Below are positions 39,203-47,185 of a stretch of DNA of 64,000 nt, in pieces (position 1 is the stretch's first letter; the number at the start of each line of letters is the position of its first letter). The notes beneath the pieces are model-generated. The model made no database searches and had not been told where the DNA came from. It was given only the letters and a program-made list of their open reading frames with translations. The stretch covers positions 1,458,001 through 1,522,000 of the forward strand of contig NZ_AP021846.1 of the NCBI RefSeq assembly GCF_009176705.1, in the 5' to 3' direction. This DNA is from Pseudoalteromonas sp. A25. GTDB taxonomy: Bacteria > Pseudomonadota > Gammaproteobacteria > Enterobacterales > Alteromonadaceae. The position numbers were made by a program, and so were the translations under genes.

Positions 39203-39652
39203 TTAGTCTAACTGATCAGACAGTAAGTAGCCCAGTATTTGAACCACTTGCTCAGGGGTGGTTGCCCAAGCTTGTGCTGAGCCATCAACTTCCTTAAGAG
39301 GGTGCACCAGTGATTCATCGTGCAATGTGATGTAGGGTTTACCTAGTGCAGCACAATATCCAGCATCAAAAGCGGCATTCCATTGTTTATATTGCTCACC
39401 AAAGCGGATCACCGCAAGATCAGAGTGTTCAATCATGGTTTTGGTACGCATGGCATTAACCTTGGCCGACTTGTGGTCGCGCCAAAAGCCGTTGCTCTCG
39501 CTCCCTAAACAATCACCAGCTGCATCACTTGCGGCATGGTTTGTTACGGCTGAACAAAATTGAATATCTAAGCTGTTAGCTTTGCAGCCAGAGATTATCT
39601 GATCTCTCCAGTCGGTATGTATCTCGCCCGAAAGATATACTTTTAATGTCAT
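39203..39652 (-). CDS. YtoQ family protein
   Basis: 149 residues with the family opening KVYLSGEIHTDWR, an FCSAVTNHAASDAAGDCLG stretch and FWRDHKSAKVNAMRT. The fold is expected to resemble nucleoside 2-deoxyribosyltransferases, and the DLAVIRFGEQYKQWNAAFDAGYCAALGKP segment fits the nucleoside-binding half. The substrate is unknown. A good GAGGAAC ribosome site lies upstream on the minus strand. It is unrelated to the maltodextrin genes that surround it. Confidence 0.87.
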   Translation of the reverse strand: MTLKVYLSGEIHTDWRDQIISGCKANSLDIQFCSAVTNHAASDAAGDCLGSESNGFWRDHKSAKVNAMRTKTMIEHSDLAVIRFGEQYKQWNAAFDAGYCAALGKPYITLHDESLVHPLKEVDGSAQAWATTPEQVVQILGYLLSDQLD

Positions 39653-39802
39653 TATGGTTCCTCTATCGGTTAATGGTAAGGTCAGAGATATGTGTTAGTG
39701 ACACTAGTTGGTAATAATACTTAATCATTCTTGTGGAATAAACCAGTCATTAGCAGCGAGAACATGGATGCTTGCCCGATTGTATCGAGCAAGCAATGTG
39801 TC
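39653..39802. other. Spacer upstream of ytoQ-like gene with a stem-loop
   Basis: Holds the upstream region of the YtoQ gene and an imperfect 11-bp hairpin at 39770-39794 (gcttgcccgat / atcgagcaagc) next to repeat copy B. No gene seen. Confidence 0.5.
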
Positions 39803-39964
39803 ATACCAATCCGCAATAACATTTAATCCTTTTGAAGGATTAAACCTGACGACAGCTGCGTTAAAAATTTCTCATTTAGAACAACTAAATAACGAAATTT
39901 TTGCCTTGCTATCGACAAGGTTTTCTTGCTTCAAAATAGACCACTTAGTTAAGCGGATTGGTAT
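39803..39964. repeat. 162-bp inverted-repeat element, copy B (MITE-like)
   Basis: Perfect 12-bp terminal inverted repeats (ataccaatccgc / gcggattggtat). Internal hairpin at 39863-39902: outer arms aaaaatttc/gaaattttt, inner arms atttag/ctaaat. Where the sequence differs from copy A, both arms change together, so pairing is kept. Confidence 0.87.
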
Positions 39965-39969
39965 CACCC

Positions 39970-40509
39970 TTATTTTGCGTAGGGAATAAATTGGTCGTCT
40001 AGCGGAGTATCTGCAAAGTGGTTGGTATAGTTGCTCAATGTTTTTTGCGCGACGCCTAATAAAATTTCAAGTAGCTGTTGATTAGTATAGCCTGCTTGAA
40101 AAAAGCGATTTAGCTGTTGCTGCGACAGCTTTCCTTGAGAAGTTACAATTGCTTTTGTGGTACTTCTTAGTACCTCTAGCTTAGGATCGGTAAGTGTGTC
40201 GTTGTTGATAAGTTGTGCGACAAGTGACTGTTCGACTTTCATCATGTCGGCAATTGCGCTGTGCGCTGGTACACAATAATGGCAGCCGTTGACGACGTTA
40301 ATTGTTTGCCAGACAACGGTCTTTTCCTGTGCGTTGAAACTTGTCTGTAAAAAGAGCGCGTGAAGTGTTTTGTATGCTGTTAATACACTGGGTGCCTGCG
40401 CCATCACACCATGTAAGTTTGGGATCCAACCAAAGTTTTCTCTTGAACTTGTAAGTTCTTGTCGAGCTGCTTCTGGGGCATTGGTTTCGTTATAAATAGT
40501 AAAAGACAT
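39970..40509 (-). CDS. Carboxymuconolactone decarboxylase/AhpD-like protein
   Basis: 179 residues from the chosen start. The CxxC-xxx-H motif C76-HY-C79-VPAH83 is the peroxidase-type active site of the AhpD/CMD superfamily, so a thiol-dependent peroxidase or related redox role is likely. An upstream in-frame ATG (40521) exists, but the GGAG site (complement of 40516-40519) lies 6 nt before the ATG at 40509 and overlaps the upstream one, which decides the start. It is divergent from the AraC-type regulator at 40619, the likely controller of this gene. Confidence 0.87.
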   Translation of the reverse strand: MSFTIYNETNAPEAARQELTSSRENFGWIPNLHGVMAQAPSVLTAYKTLHALFLQTSFNAQEKTVVWQTINVVNGCHYCVPAHSAIADMMKVEQSLVAQLINNDTLTDPKLEVLRSTTKAIVTSQGKLSQQQLNRFFQAGYTNQQLLEILLGVAQKTLSNYTNHFADTPLDDQFIPYAK

Positions 40510-40618
40510 AGAGAACTCCATTTTTATGTTGCTGTGTAATTAATCATAGTGTGATCTTAACGATAAAAAATGTACTATTGATGCTCATAAGTTCTTACTT
40601 ATTGCTTTGGAGTTCAAT

Positions 40619-41503
40619 TTGGCGGGTTTTTTAGACTTTATTAATTTGCTCAAGTTAGAGGTGGATGTTTATCATAATGCCAGAGTATGTGGTAATTGGA
40701 CGATAAACGCACATTCAGTTGGCCAAACATGCTTCCATATGGCGACACAAGGAGAGTGTGTGCTCAATGTGCCTAATAAAGGTCAGTGGCGTTTAAAAGA
40801 GGGGGATTTGGTGATATTTCCAAATGAATTGCCGCACTCAATGGTAAGCGTGAAACCCTTACAAGGTCCGCAACAACATCTTCCTGTAGCCAATAGTCAA
40901 CACCTTGATGGTACGAGCATGTTATGTGGAAAAGTAAGTTTTGAGCACTTGGCAAATGAGCATTTGCTAGCGACTTTACCTAAGGTTTTGGTGATAGAAA
41001 ATACACTAAATACCCCTTGGCTGACTCAATTAAGAGAGATGATCTTACTGGAATCTTTATCTAGCGAGCAAAGCACTAATGTGATCATTACGCGTTTGTG
41101 TGAATTGTTATTTGCCTATGCATTACGCCACTATTTGCAAACGCATGTTATAACCAATAGTGTTTTTGCATTGTATACATCTGAGCCATTAAATAAGGTG
41201 ATCGATTCAATTCACAATGAACCTCAGCGAGCATGGACACTAGCAGAATTGGCTTCCATTGCTTGTATGTCAAGAACTAAGTTTGCACTGTTGTTCAAAT
41301 CAGTCAGTAGCTGGACAGTAATGGAATATATCACCTGGTGGCGCATGCAGCTGGCATGGCGTTATCTTAGCACAGGGCTTAGCGTGCTGGTGGTCGCTAA
41401 CAAAGTGGGTTATTTATCAGAAGCGGCTTTTTCTCGGGTATTTAACAAGCATTTTGGTTGCTCCGCAGGACAGGTGCGACGCGGCTATGGCAAAAGGCAG
41501 TAA
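40619..41503 (+). CDS. AraC family regulator with cupin-type N-terminus
   Basis: 294 residues. The N-terminal half looks like the cupin_6 ligand domain of AraC-type regulators (GQWRLKEGDLVIFPNELPHSM). The C-terminal 100 residues form two helix-turn-helix units (WTLAELASIACMSRTKFALLFK and VLVVANKVGYLSEAAFSRVFNKHFG). The start codon appears to be TTG: GGAG at 40609-40612 is 6 nt before TTG 40619, better placed than for TTG 40607. Divergent to the AhpD-like gene with a gap of about 110 bp, the usual layout of regulator and target. The inducer is unknown. Confidence 0.87.
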   Translation: MAGFLDFINLLKLEVDVYHNARVCGNWTINAHSVGQTCFHMATQGECVLNVPNKGQWRLKEGDLVIFPNELPHSMVSVKPLQGPQQHLPVANSQHLDGTSMLCGKVSFEHLANEHLLATLPKVLVIENTLNTPWLTQLREMILLESLSSEQSTNVIITRLCELLFAYALRHYLQTHVITNSVFALYTSEPLNKVIDSIHNEPQRAWTLAELASIACMSRTKFALLFKSVSSWTVMEYITWWRMQLAWRYLSTGLSVLVVANKVGYLSEAAFSRVFNKHFGCSAGQVRRGYGKRQ

Positions 41504-41551
41504 ACATCGGTATTTGTTTACGATTGTCTAGTTATTAAATTTGGTGCCTTG

Positions 41552-41743
41552 AAGTAATAGCTTTTTTTAGCGCACGCGCGAGTTACACAGCCTAACTACT
41601 TTTAAAAAATGGGTTGATTTGCGACTCATTGGTAGTGAGGTATTCAAACCGTAACAGTGCCAAGGTACTGCTTTGTTGCGTGCGTAGGTTACTGGCATCT
41701 TTGTCGACCTTATAATTTAGCTCAGCTGCAACTTCATGAACTT
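41552..41743 (-). pseudogene. Fragment duplicated from the lacI-type gene
   Basis: About 190 bp closely similar to 43783-43985, which encodes residues about 37-103 of the LacI-family regulator on the minus strand. Shared stretches include tagcgcacgcgcgag, aatgggttgattt and gccaaggtactgctttg. It has small deletions and no open frame. It begins about 50 bp after the AraC-type gene and ends in a sharp junction with glucoamylase-derived DNA. Confidence 0.88.
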
Positions 41744-41866
41744 TAGGGGCAATGTAGGTATTAACCCAAAAGGTATAAGTTTGAACAGGGCACTAACTCA
41801 GCAACCTGTAGTGGCACAATAAACAAGTATGCGACCACTACCCAATAGTGAAGCAAAAAATAAACT
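41744..41866 (+). pseudogene. Fragment duplicated from the glucoamylase 3' end
   Basis: Matches 38811-38974, the last 55 codons of the GH15 gene, with an internal deletion of about 40 bp and substitutions. Shared runs are agggcactaactcagcaacc and accactacccaatagtg. It is fused directly to the lacI-derived fragment. Downstream it keeps a mutated version of the glucoamylase terminator (41884-41910) but lacks the 162-bp element present after the intact gene. The rest of the region up to 42060 holds no gene I can support. Confidence 0.88.
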
Positions 41867-42060
41867 AAGTCATTTATTTCAATAGCTTGCAATAAAGCCA
41901 GCTGTTTTTTATTACCCACTCTCATACCCGCACAGTGACGTTTACCCAAAACGCATTTGGTATTGTGACGTATCCGTTTGCTTGATAATGTAGCCATAAA
42001 TGAAACTTTTTATTAATTGAATGGTTAGGCTAGGAGCTTAAGTCACATCTAAGGAAAAGT

Positions 42061-42855
42061 ATGAGTAAGATATTGTCGATAGTTTTGTTTATGATCTCAT
42101 GGTCTAGCTGGTCAATTGTGCAAAGACATGATGTACCAAAAGATATGTATATAGCTCAATCAACTCCCGAATATCTCATTGACATGCCCGGTGAGGGTCA
42201 CGGAGTTTTAATTAAGCCAAACTGGATTGTCACCGTGGCACATCTAATTTTTGCTGATTATACAGGGCGTGAAATTACCATTGCCAATGAGCAATTTACC
42301 ATTGAAAAAGTGATAGTTCACGCGAATGCTAAAAAGCCAAATGAAGCCTTATTTAAAGGCGATGCAAAACCTCTGATGGACTTTATGAAAACCACAAGTG
42401 ATATCGCTCTTATTAAGTTAAGCAAAGATGTTACGCATGTTAAGCCTATTGAGCTTTATACCAATGATGATGAGAAAGGGAAAGCTATCACGGCATTTGG
42501 CCGAGGCTCAACTGGCGATGGCCTAAATGGCTCAATATTTGAGACAAAGAGGCAAAAAACGCTACGACGGATGCAAAACACCATAGATAGGGTTGATGGC
42601 AATTGGTTATCGATTAAATTTGATAAAGGTGACAAGGGGTTGCAATACGAAGGTCTTGATGGTTCGGGCGATAGTGGCGGCCCGCTAGTATACTCAGGTA
42701 ATGAGCAGCAATATCTCGTTGGTATGTTTAGTTGGGATTTTGTTGAAGGGGATCTAAAGAGCTTCAAACATGGACTGTATGGCGGAAGATCATATCAGGT
42801 GCGTATTTCTTCATACATCGATTGGATTACTACTCAGATTAATGCTAATCCCTAA
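42061..42855 (+). CDS. Trypsin-like serine protease (S1 family), exported
   Basis: 264 residues with a signal peptide (about 1-18). The catalytic triad is visible: His61 (VTVAH), Asp114 (SDIALIKL) and Ser205 (GDSGGPL). The usual TAAHC around the histidine reads TVAHL, so the typical disulfide is absent. A likely periplasmic or secreted endopeptidase of unknown target. An AAGGA ribosome site lies 7 nt before the ATG. No partner genes; it sits between relic DNA and lacI. Confidence 0.9.
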   Translation: MSKILSIVLFMISWSSWSIVQRHDVPKDMYIAQSTPEYLIDMPGEGHGVLIKPNWIVTVAHLIFADYTGREITIANEQFTIEKVIVHANAKKPNEALFKGDAKPLMDFMKTTSDIALIKLSKDVTHVKPIELYTNDDEKGKAITAFGRGSTGDGLNGSIFETKRQKTLRRMQNTIDRVDGNWLSIKFDKGDKGLQYEGLDGSGDSGGPLVYSGNEQQYLVGMFSWDFVEGDLKSFKHGLYGGRSYQVRISSYIDWITTQINANP

Positions 42856-42979
42856 TTTTTAGCTGGGTGTTAGCATTGAGAATAGAAAAGCGACTTCGTT
42901 AAAAACTACTTAATCTCGCTTTGGCAATGAGCATTTTTCTGTCATCAAAATAGCTTTATCGTTTAATGCAATAGGTATG
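42856..42979. repeat. Possible decayed third inverted-repeat element
   Basis: The right end (tttaatgcaataggtat) is nearly the right end of copy A, and the interior contains cgttaaaaac and tctcgctttggcaa, which recall the conserved core. The left end is not recognisable. I treat it as a relic or another subfamily. Confidence 0.35.
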
Positions 42980-43074
42980 ATCTGTAGCGTCCATTGAATT
43001 AATAAAATCCGATATGAGATCAGGTTTTCTCAATGACAACACGCTGTAAAGTTAGTTTGTTAGCGTTACTATTA

Positions 43075-44094
43075 TTAGGTATTTCTGACAATTAAATTTG
43101 GGGGTAACAGGGTTGACTCTACTTTTTCTCCACGTATTAGATTAAGCAGATTACTCACCAGCATCTGTCCGGCCAGCGTGGTGTTTTGTTGAATGGTTGT
43201 CAGCGCTGGTGAGACATAACTGGCAGCTGGAATGTTATCAAACCCGACAACTCGAACATCATTAGGGACTTTGATATTCGCTTCTTGCAAGGCGCGAATT
43301 GCACCGATAGCGATAAGATCACTGGCTGCAAATAAAGCATTAAATGAGATGTTATTCGCGATTAATGATTTAGTGGCGTGGTAGCCTGAGTCTTCAGTGG
43401 ATATTGCATTTGCTGTTTTTCGTTCACTCAAGGTATAACCATGTTGTTCAAAGGTATCTTTAAAGCCTTGATATCGAGAAAAAAACTCAGGGCTGTGATG
43501 AGAGGCATCACCAATAAAGGCACAATCGGTACGTTTATGCTCAATCAAATGCTTTGCGGCAAGTTGTCCACCACCATAATTATCGCAACTGACGGTTAAA
43601 TCTGGTCGGCCATCAACTCTTGCACCCCAACACACAAACTTAGTGTCTTGATCTAATAGTTGTTGCAATTTTGACTGATAGTCTAAATAGTCGCCATAGC
43701 CGAGCAAAATAATACCATCAGCGCGATGGCTGTCTTCATAGTCGGCACGCCAATCTTGACTGCTAGATTGAAATGACACGAGCAAGTCATAGCCTTCTTT
43801 AGCGCACGCGCGAGTAATACTGCCTAACATGCTCAAAAAAAATGGGTTGATTTGTGACTCATCGGTAGTGGGGTCTTCAAACAGTAACAATGCCAAGGTA
43901 CTGCTTTGTTGCGTGCGCAGGTTACTGGCGTTTTTGTCGACCTTATAATTTAGCTTAGCTGCCACTTCATGTACTTTACGGCGAGTTTCTTCATTTACCA
44001 GCGGGCTGTTTCTTAAGGCACGAGATACAGTTGACTGGGATACACCAGCATAGTGGGCAATATCAAAAGAAGTCGCTTTACCTTTATGTTTCAT
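43075..44094 (-). CDS. LacI family transcriptional regulator
   Basis: 339 residues. The N-terminal helix-turn-helix and hinge (TSFDIAHYAGVSQSTVSRALRNSPLVNEETRRKV) are followed by a periplasmic-binding-protein-like sugar domain with GYHATKSLI and ALFAASDLIAIGAIRAL. It is likely a repressor of part of the maltodextrin locus. Divergent to glk, with a perfect 14-bp palindrome (44192-44205) in between that is the best candidate for its own operator. A broken copy of codons about 37-103 is present at 41552-41743. Confidence 0.92.
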   Translation of the reverse strand: MKHKGKATSFDIAHYAGVSQSTVSRALRNSPLVNEETRRKVHEVAAKLNYKVDKNASNLRTQQSSTLALLLFEDPTTDESQINPFFLSMLGSITRACAKEGYDLLVSFQSSSQDWRADYEDSHRADGIILLGYGDYLDYQSKLQQLLDQDTKFVCWGARVDGRPDLTVSCDNYGGGQLAAKHLIEHKRTDCAFIGDASHHSPEFFSRYQGFKDTFEQHGYTLSERKTANAISTEDSGYHATKSLIANNISFNALFAASDLIAIGAIRALQEANIKVPNDVRVVGFDNIPAASYVSPALTTIQQNTTLAGQMLVSNLLNLIRGEKVESTLLPPNLIVRNT

Positions 44095-44393
44095 TTTTCC
44101 GCTCGAATGAAGTTAACTCCGTCATTGTCAGGATTTGAATATTTTTTTCAACCAATTTCGCTATATTCATTAATTTTTTATTGCCACATTCTGACACCGG
44201 TGTCATAATGTGGGTGTTTTATCATTTTGTTGTCAAAACGTATTGGCTGCCCAACACTTGTGGGCAGCATTTTTTTACGTCAGTTAGCGTGCAAAATTAA
44301 CTGAATGACCAATAGAAATAATTGCATTGGCAAATAGAGCTTGGTGCAAAAAAATAAGCGCAGTTAGTGCGCAATGACAAAAGAGAAAACAAC
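44095..44393. promoter_or_regulatory. Divergent lacI-glk control region
   Basis: 299 bp without a gene. Contains the palindrome tgacaccggtgtca at 44192-44205 and, at 44245-44272, an imperfect hairpin (gctgcccaacacttgtgggcagc) that might be an mRNA leader structure of glk. Confidence 0.65.
44192..44205. promoter_or_regulatory. Perfect palindrome tgacaccggtgtca, LacI-type operator candidate
   Basis: 14-bp perfect palindrome with a central CpG, 98 bp from the lacI start and about 190 bp from glk. It differs from the three atacgtat-type sites, so it is probably read by a different LacI-family protein. Confidence 0.65.
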
Positions 44394-45392
44394 ATGACCC
44401 AGACAACAAGTTACCAACATCAAGATTTTGAGCCGATTGTCGTTGCAGATATCGGTGGCACGAACGCAAGGTTTGCGGTCGTGACTCATTATTGTCAACA
44501 AACTCGCCAATTTAAAATCCAACACCAAGTTACTTATCCCAGTGCAGAGTTTCAGTCATTTGAAAGCGCTTTAAGCCGTTTTATTGAGCAATTGCCTATC
44601 AGCAAACCGTCAAGAGCAAGCCTTGCGGTGGCCGGTCCGATAAAGTCTCAGCAAGTTTACTTAACTAACTTAGGCTGGCACTTTAGTATTCCACAGCTGA
44701 AAACTCAGATGGGATTTAACGACCTTGCTGTGATCAATGACTTCGCCGCATTTGCATACGCCGCACCATACTTAGATACAGAGCAAAATATTCTTATCAA
44801 GTCGGGGCAGCCTGAACCTGATGCGAATATTGCGGTGATGGGGCCTGGTACGGGGTTTGGTGCAGCCTGTTTAGCCCGAGATATTAACGGTAGCGCGGTG
44901 ATGAGCTGCGAAGCGGGGCATATAAATCTTGCCCCAGTGACAGCGCTTGATAGGCAGTTGTTGCATGTACTGCGTGCAAACTTACAACATGTTTCAATCG
45001 AAAGTGTCTTTTCGGGCCCTGGTATTGCGCGACTGTATCGAGCAATGGCTGAAGTTAAAGGGCATACCCCAATGGACTTAAATGCAGCACAGATTAGCCA
45101 GCTAGCGCCAGAGTGTGAAGTATGTGATGCAACGCTCACGCATTTTTGTGACTGGATGGGCAGCGTTGCGGGCGATCTGGCGCTCACGTTTGGTGCTTTG
45201 GGAGGCGTGAACATTGGTGGTGGTATTTTACCGCGAATGACAGAGCGTTTGTTATCTAGTCGTTTTATTGAAAGGTTTACTGAAAAAGGGCTAATGTCGC
45301 AGTATGTAGGACAAATTCCCGTCACTTTAGTAGTACAAGATAATATTCCTTTAATTGGTGCCGCGGCATGTTTACATGAACGCCGTAGCTAA
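44394..45392 (+). CDS. glk: Glucokinase (ROK-independent, Glk type)
   Basis: 332 residues from the preferred ATG. A GTG at 44367 would extend it by nine residues without a better ribosome site; aagag lies 9 nt before the ATG. It phosphorylates glucose with ATP. Visible motifs are the phosphate-binding VVADIGGTNARFAV, the catalytic VINDFAAFAYA, the GPGTGFGAACL loop, the CEAGHINLAP glucose-binding segment and GGVNIGGGILPR. It closes the pathway from imported maltodextrin to glucose 6-phosphate. It forms a likely operon with the second LacI gene 22 bp downstream. Confidence 0.93.
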   Translation: MTQTTSYQHQDFEPIVVADIGGTNARFAVVTHYCQQTRQFKIQHQVTYPSAEFQSFESALSRFIEQLPISKPSRASLAVAGPIKSQQVYLTNLGWHFSIPQLKTQMGFNDLAVINDFAAFAYAAPYLDTEQNILIKSGQPEPDANIAVMGPGTGFGAACLARDINGSAVMSCEAGHINLAPVTALDRQLLHVLRANLQHVSIESVFSGPGIARLYRAMAEVKGHTPMDLNAAQISQLAPECEVCDATLTHFCDWMGSVAGDLALTFGALGGVNIGGGILPRMTERLLSSRFIERFTEKGLMSQYVGQIPVTLVVQDNIPLIGAAACLHERRS

Positions 45393-45414
45393 TTGAGGGG
45401 CTTGGAATAAAGGC

Positions 45415-46431
45415 ATGAAAAAAGTAACCATTAATAGTGTTGCCACTTACGCTGGGGTATCGAAAAAGACCGTATCTCGGGTGCTCAATAATGAGCCAAA
45501 TGTAAGTCCAGCAACTCGAGAAAAAGTGTTAAAAGTATTTAAAGAGCTAGACTATACGCCAAACCCAATAGCTCGGGGCTTGGCGAGAAATAGAAGCTTT
45601 ATTATTGGTTGCTTGTACGATAACCCGAGTAAAAGTTATATCACTCGTGTGCAAAGCGGTGCGCTTGAAGCGTGCCATAAACATCACTATAACCTCCTTA
45701 TTCACCCTTGTGAGCTGCGCGGCGAAGCACTCATTGAGAACATTGAGCACCTTTTGACGACTTCACGTCTAGATGGCATGGTTTTGACTCCTCCATTTTC
45801 TGATTCACAAGAGCTCATCACCTTTTTAAAGAAAAAGAATATTAACTTTGCACGTGTTGCGTCTGCGATAGATGATGCAGAGTCAATCTCAGTGCGCAGT
45901 AATGATGAGCAAGGCGCTTATGAAATAACCGAGCATCTGATTAATCTGGGCCACCGCAAGATTGCATTTATTAAAGGTCACCCAGATCACAGTGCAACCG
46001 AACAACGTTTTACAGGTTATCAAAGGGCGCTAGCGGCACATCACATCGCTTTTGACTCTCAACTAGTGGCAGAGGGAAACTTTAGTTACCACTCTGGTGC
46101 GGATAGTGCTAAAGCTATTTTAGATTTAAATCCACGACCAAGTGCGGTGTTTGCATCAAATGATTACATGGCTGCAGCAGTTTTGAAACTTGCAACGCAA
46201 CGTCAATTAAAAGTGCCTGAAGACATTTCGATTGCGGGATTCGACAACGCACCTATTGCACGTCATATTTGGCCTGGCTTAACAACGATAGCGCAACCTG
46301 TCGAAGAAATGACTCGCCAAGCGGTTGAACAATTAATTTTTCAAATCGGTGATGAACAAACGCCGGTCTATCAAGCAACGCTCGAAGCGAAACTTATAAC
46401 ACGAGAGTCGACCGCTAAGTTACGTAGCTAA
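45415..46431 (+). CDS. LacI family transcriptional regulator (second)
   Basis: 338 residues. Helix-turn-helix and hinge are VTINSVATYAGVSKKTVSRVLNNEPNVSPATREKV; the ligand domain has SNDEQGAYEITEHLI and AVFASNDYMAAAVLKLA. It follows glk by 22 bp, so it is co-transcribed. It is only distantly similar to the other LacI protein. By analogy with Alteromonadales maltose loci it, or its neighbour, binds the atacgtat-type sites upstream of the alpha-glucosidase, TonB receptor and amylase genes. Which regulator reads which palindrome cannot be decided from sequence alone. Confidence 0.92.
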   Translation: MKKVTINSVATYAGVSKKTVSRVLNNEPNVSPATREKVLKVFKELDYTPNPIARGLARNRSFIIGCLYDNPSKSYITRVQSGALEACHKHHYNLLIHPCELRGEALIENIEHLLTTSRLDGMVLTPPFSDSQELITFLKKKNINFARVASAIDDAESISVRSNDEQGAYEITEHLINLGHRKIAFIKGHPDHSATEQRFTGYQRALAAHHIAFDSQLVAEGNFSYHSGADSAKAILDLNPRPSAVFASNDYMAAAVLKLATQRQLKVPEDISIAGFDNAPIARHIWPGLTTIAQPVEEMTRQAVEQLIFQIGDEQTPVYQATLEAKLITRESTAKLRS

Positions 46432-46463
46432 TAGCGCCCAGTTTCAATTTTTTATACTTGCCC

Positions 46464-46495
46464 AAAAGCCTCATATTTTTATGAGGCTTTTTTTA
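46464..46495 (+). terminator. Terminator of glk-lacI operon
   Basis: Stem aagcctcata / tatgaggctt with a tttt loop and a T7 tail, 33 bp after the lacI stop. Confidence 0.92.
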
Positions 46496-46606
46496 TTTGC
46501 CTTAACACCAAGCTATTGTGCTAGATCAAGATTTATATAATCAATGAGGCGTAATGTATCGGTATTGGAAATACATTTTTAGATGATAAACAACAGGAAT
46601 AAAACG

Positions 46607-46846
46607 ATGAACATTGAACGCCACAGTCTCGCTAAAGAATTGCCTGAATTTAAAGACAAGATCCATGAACTAAAAATGAAAGACCGTCATTTTGCGCGCC
46701 TTTTTGATGATTATCATAATTTAGACCATGAAGTTATTCGTATTGAAGAAGGGGTTGAAAATACCTCTGATGAGTATTTGGATTCTCTAAAAAAACAAAG
46801 ATTGCACTTAAAAGATCAGCTTTATGCGATTTTAAAGTGTGCATAA
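46607..46846 (+). CDS. YdcH family protein (DUF465)
   Basis: 79 residues, highly charged and helical, probably a small coiled-coil protein. The pattern HFARLFDDYHNLDHEVIRIEEGVENTSDEYLDSLKKQRLHLKDQLYAIL matches E. coli YdcH and relatives. The start at 46607 is favoured by AGGA at 46595-46598; an ATG at 46583 adds eight residues. Function unknown. It stands alone. Confidence 0.9.
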   Translation: MNIERHSLAKELPEFKDKIHELKMKDRHFARLFDDYHNLDHEVIRIEEGVENTSDEYLDSLKKQRLHLKDQLYAILKCA

Positions 46847-47185
46847 CTCGCTCGGTTTAAACACGTCACAGACCTCTAAAATGCTCTCATAGCGACTATC
46901 CCATCAGAAGTTATGAGAGTATTTTTATAAACACACTCTCTCGATCATGCCACTAAATTGCTGCTTGTTTTCGTTATTAAAGCGGTTACTCTCACCATAT
47001 AATGCGCATTTATTGAATATTTTAACGGATTACATTTTAGTTCAAATCGTGTTTACAAAAATTCAGATTTGTATAAATATGGGGAACTCTCGACATAACT
47101 TTTTATATGTGACGCTGAACTATTTGGCGAACACACAATAAAAAATGAAAATTTCAGCGTCTTTGCTTAAGGAATAGCACTTTAT
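46847..47185. other. Spacer with a hairpin terminator for the YdcH gene
   Basis: An 8-bp stem (ctctcata / tatgagag) followed by tattttta spans about 46883-46927 and probably terminates the YdcH transcript. The remainder is AT-rich with no gene; it carries the upstream region of the beta-lactamase-family gene. Confidence 0.6.

Noticed and set aside
41552..41910. Relic region as an insertion sequence
   Set aside because: No transposase remnant or terminal repeats; every part aligns to local lacI or glucoamylase DNA.
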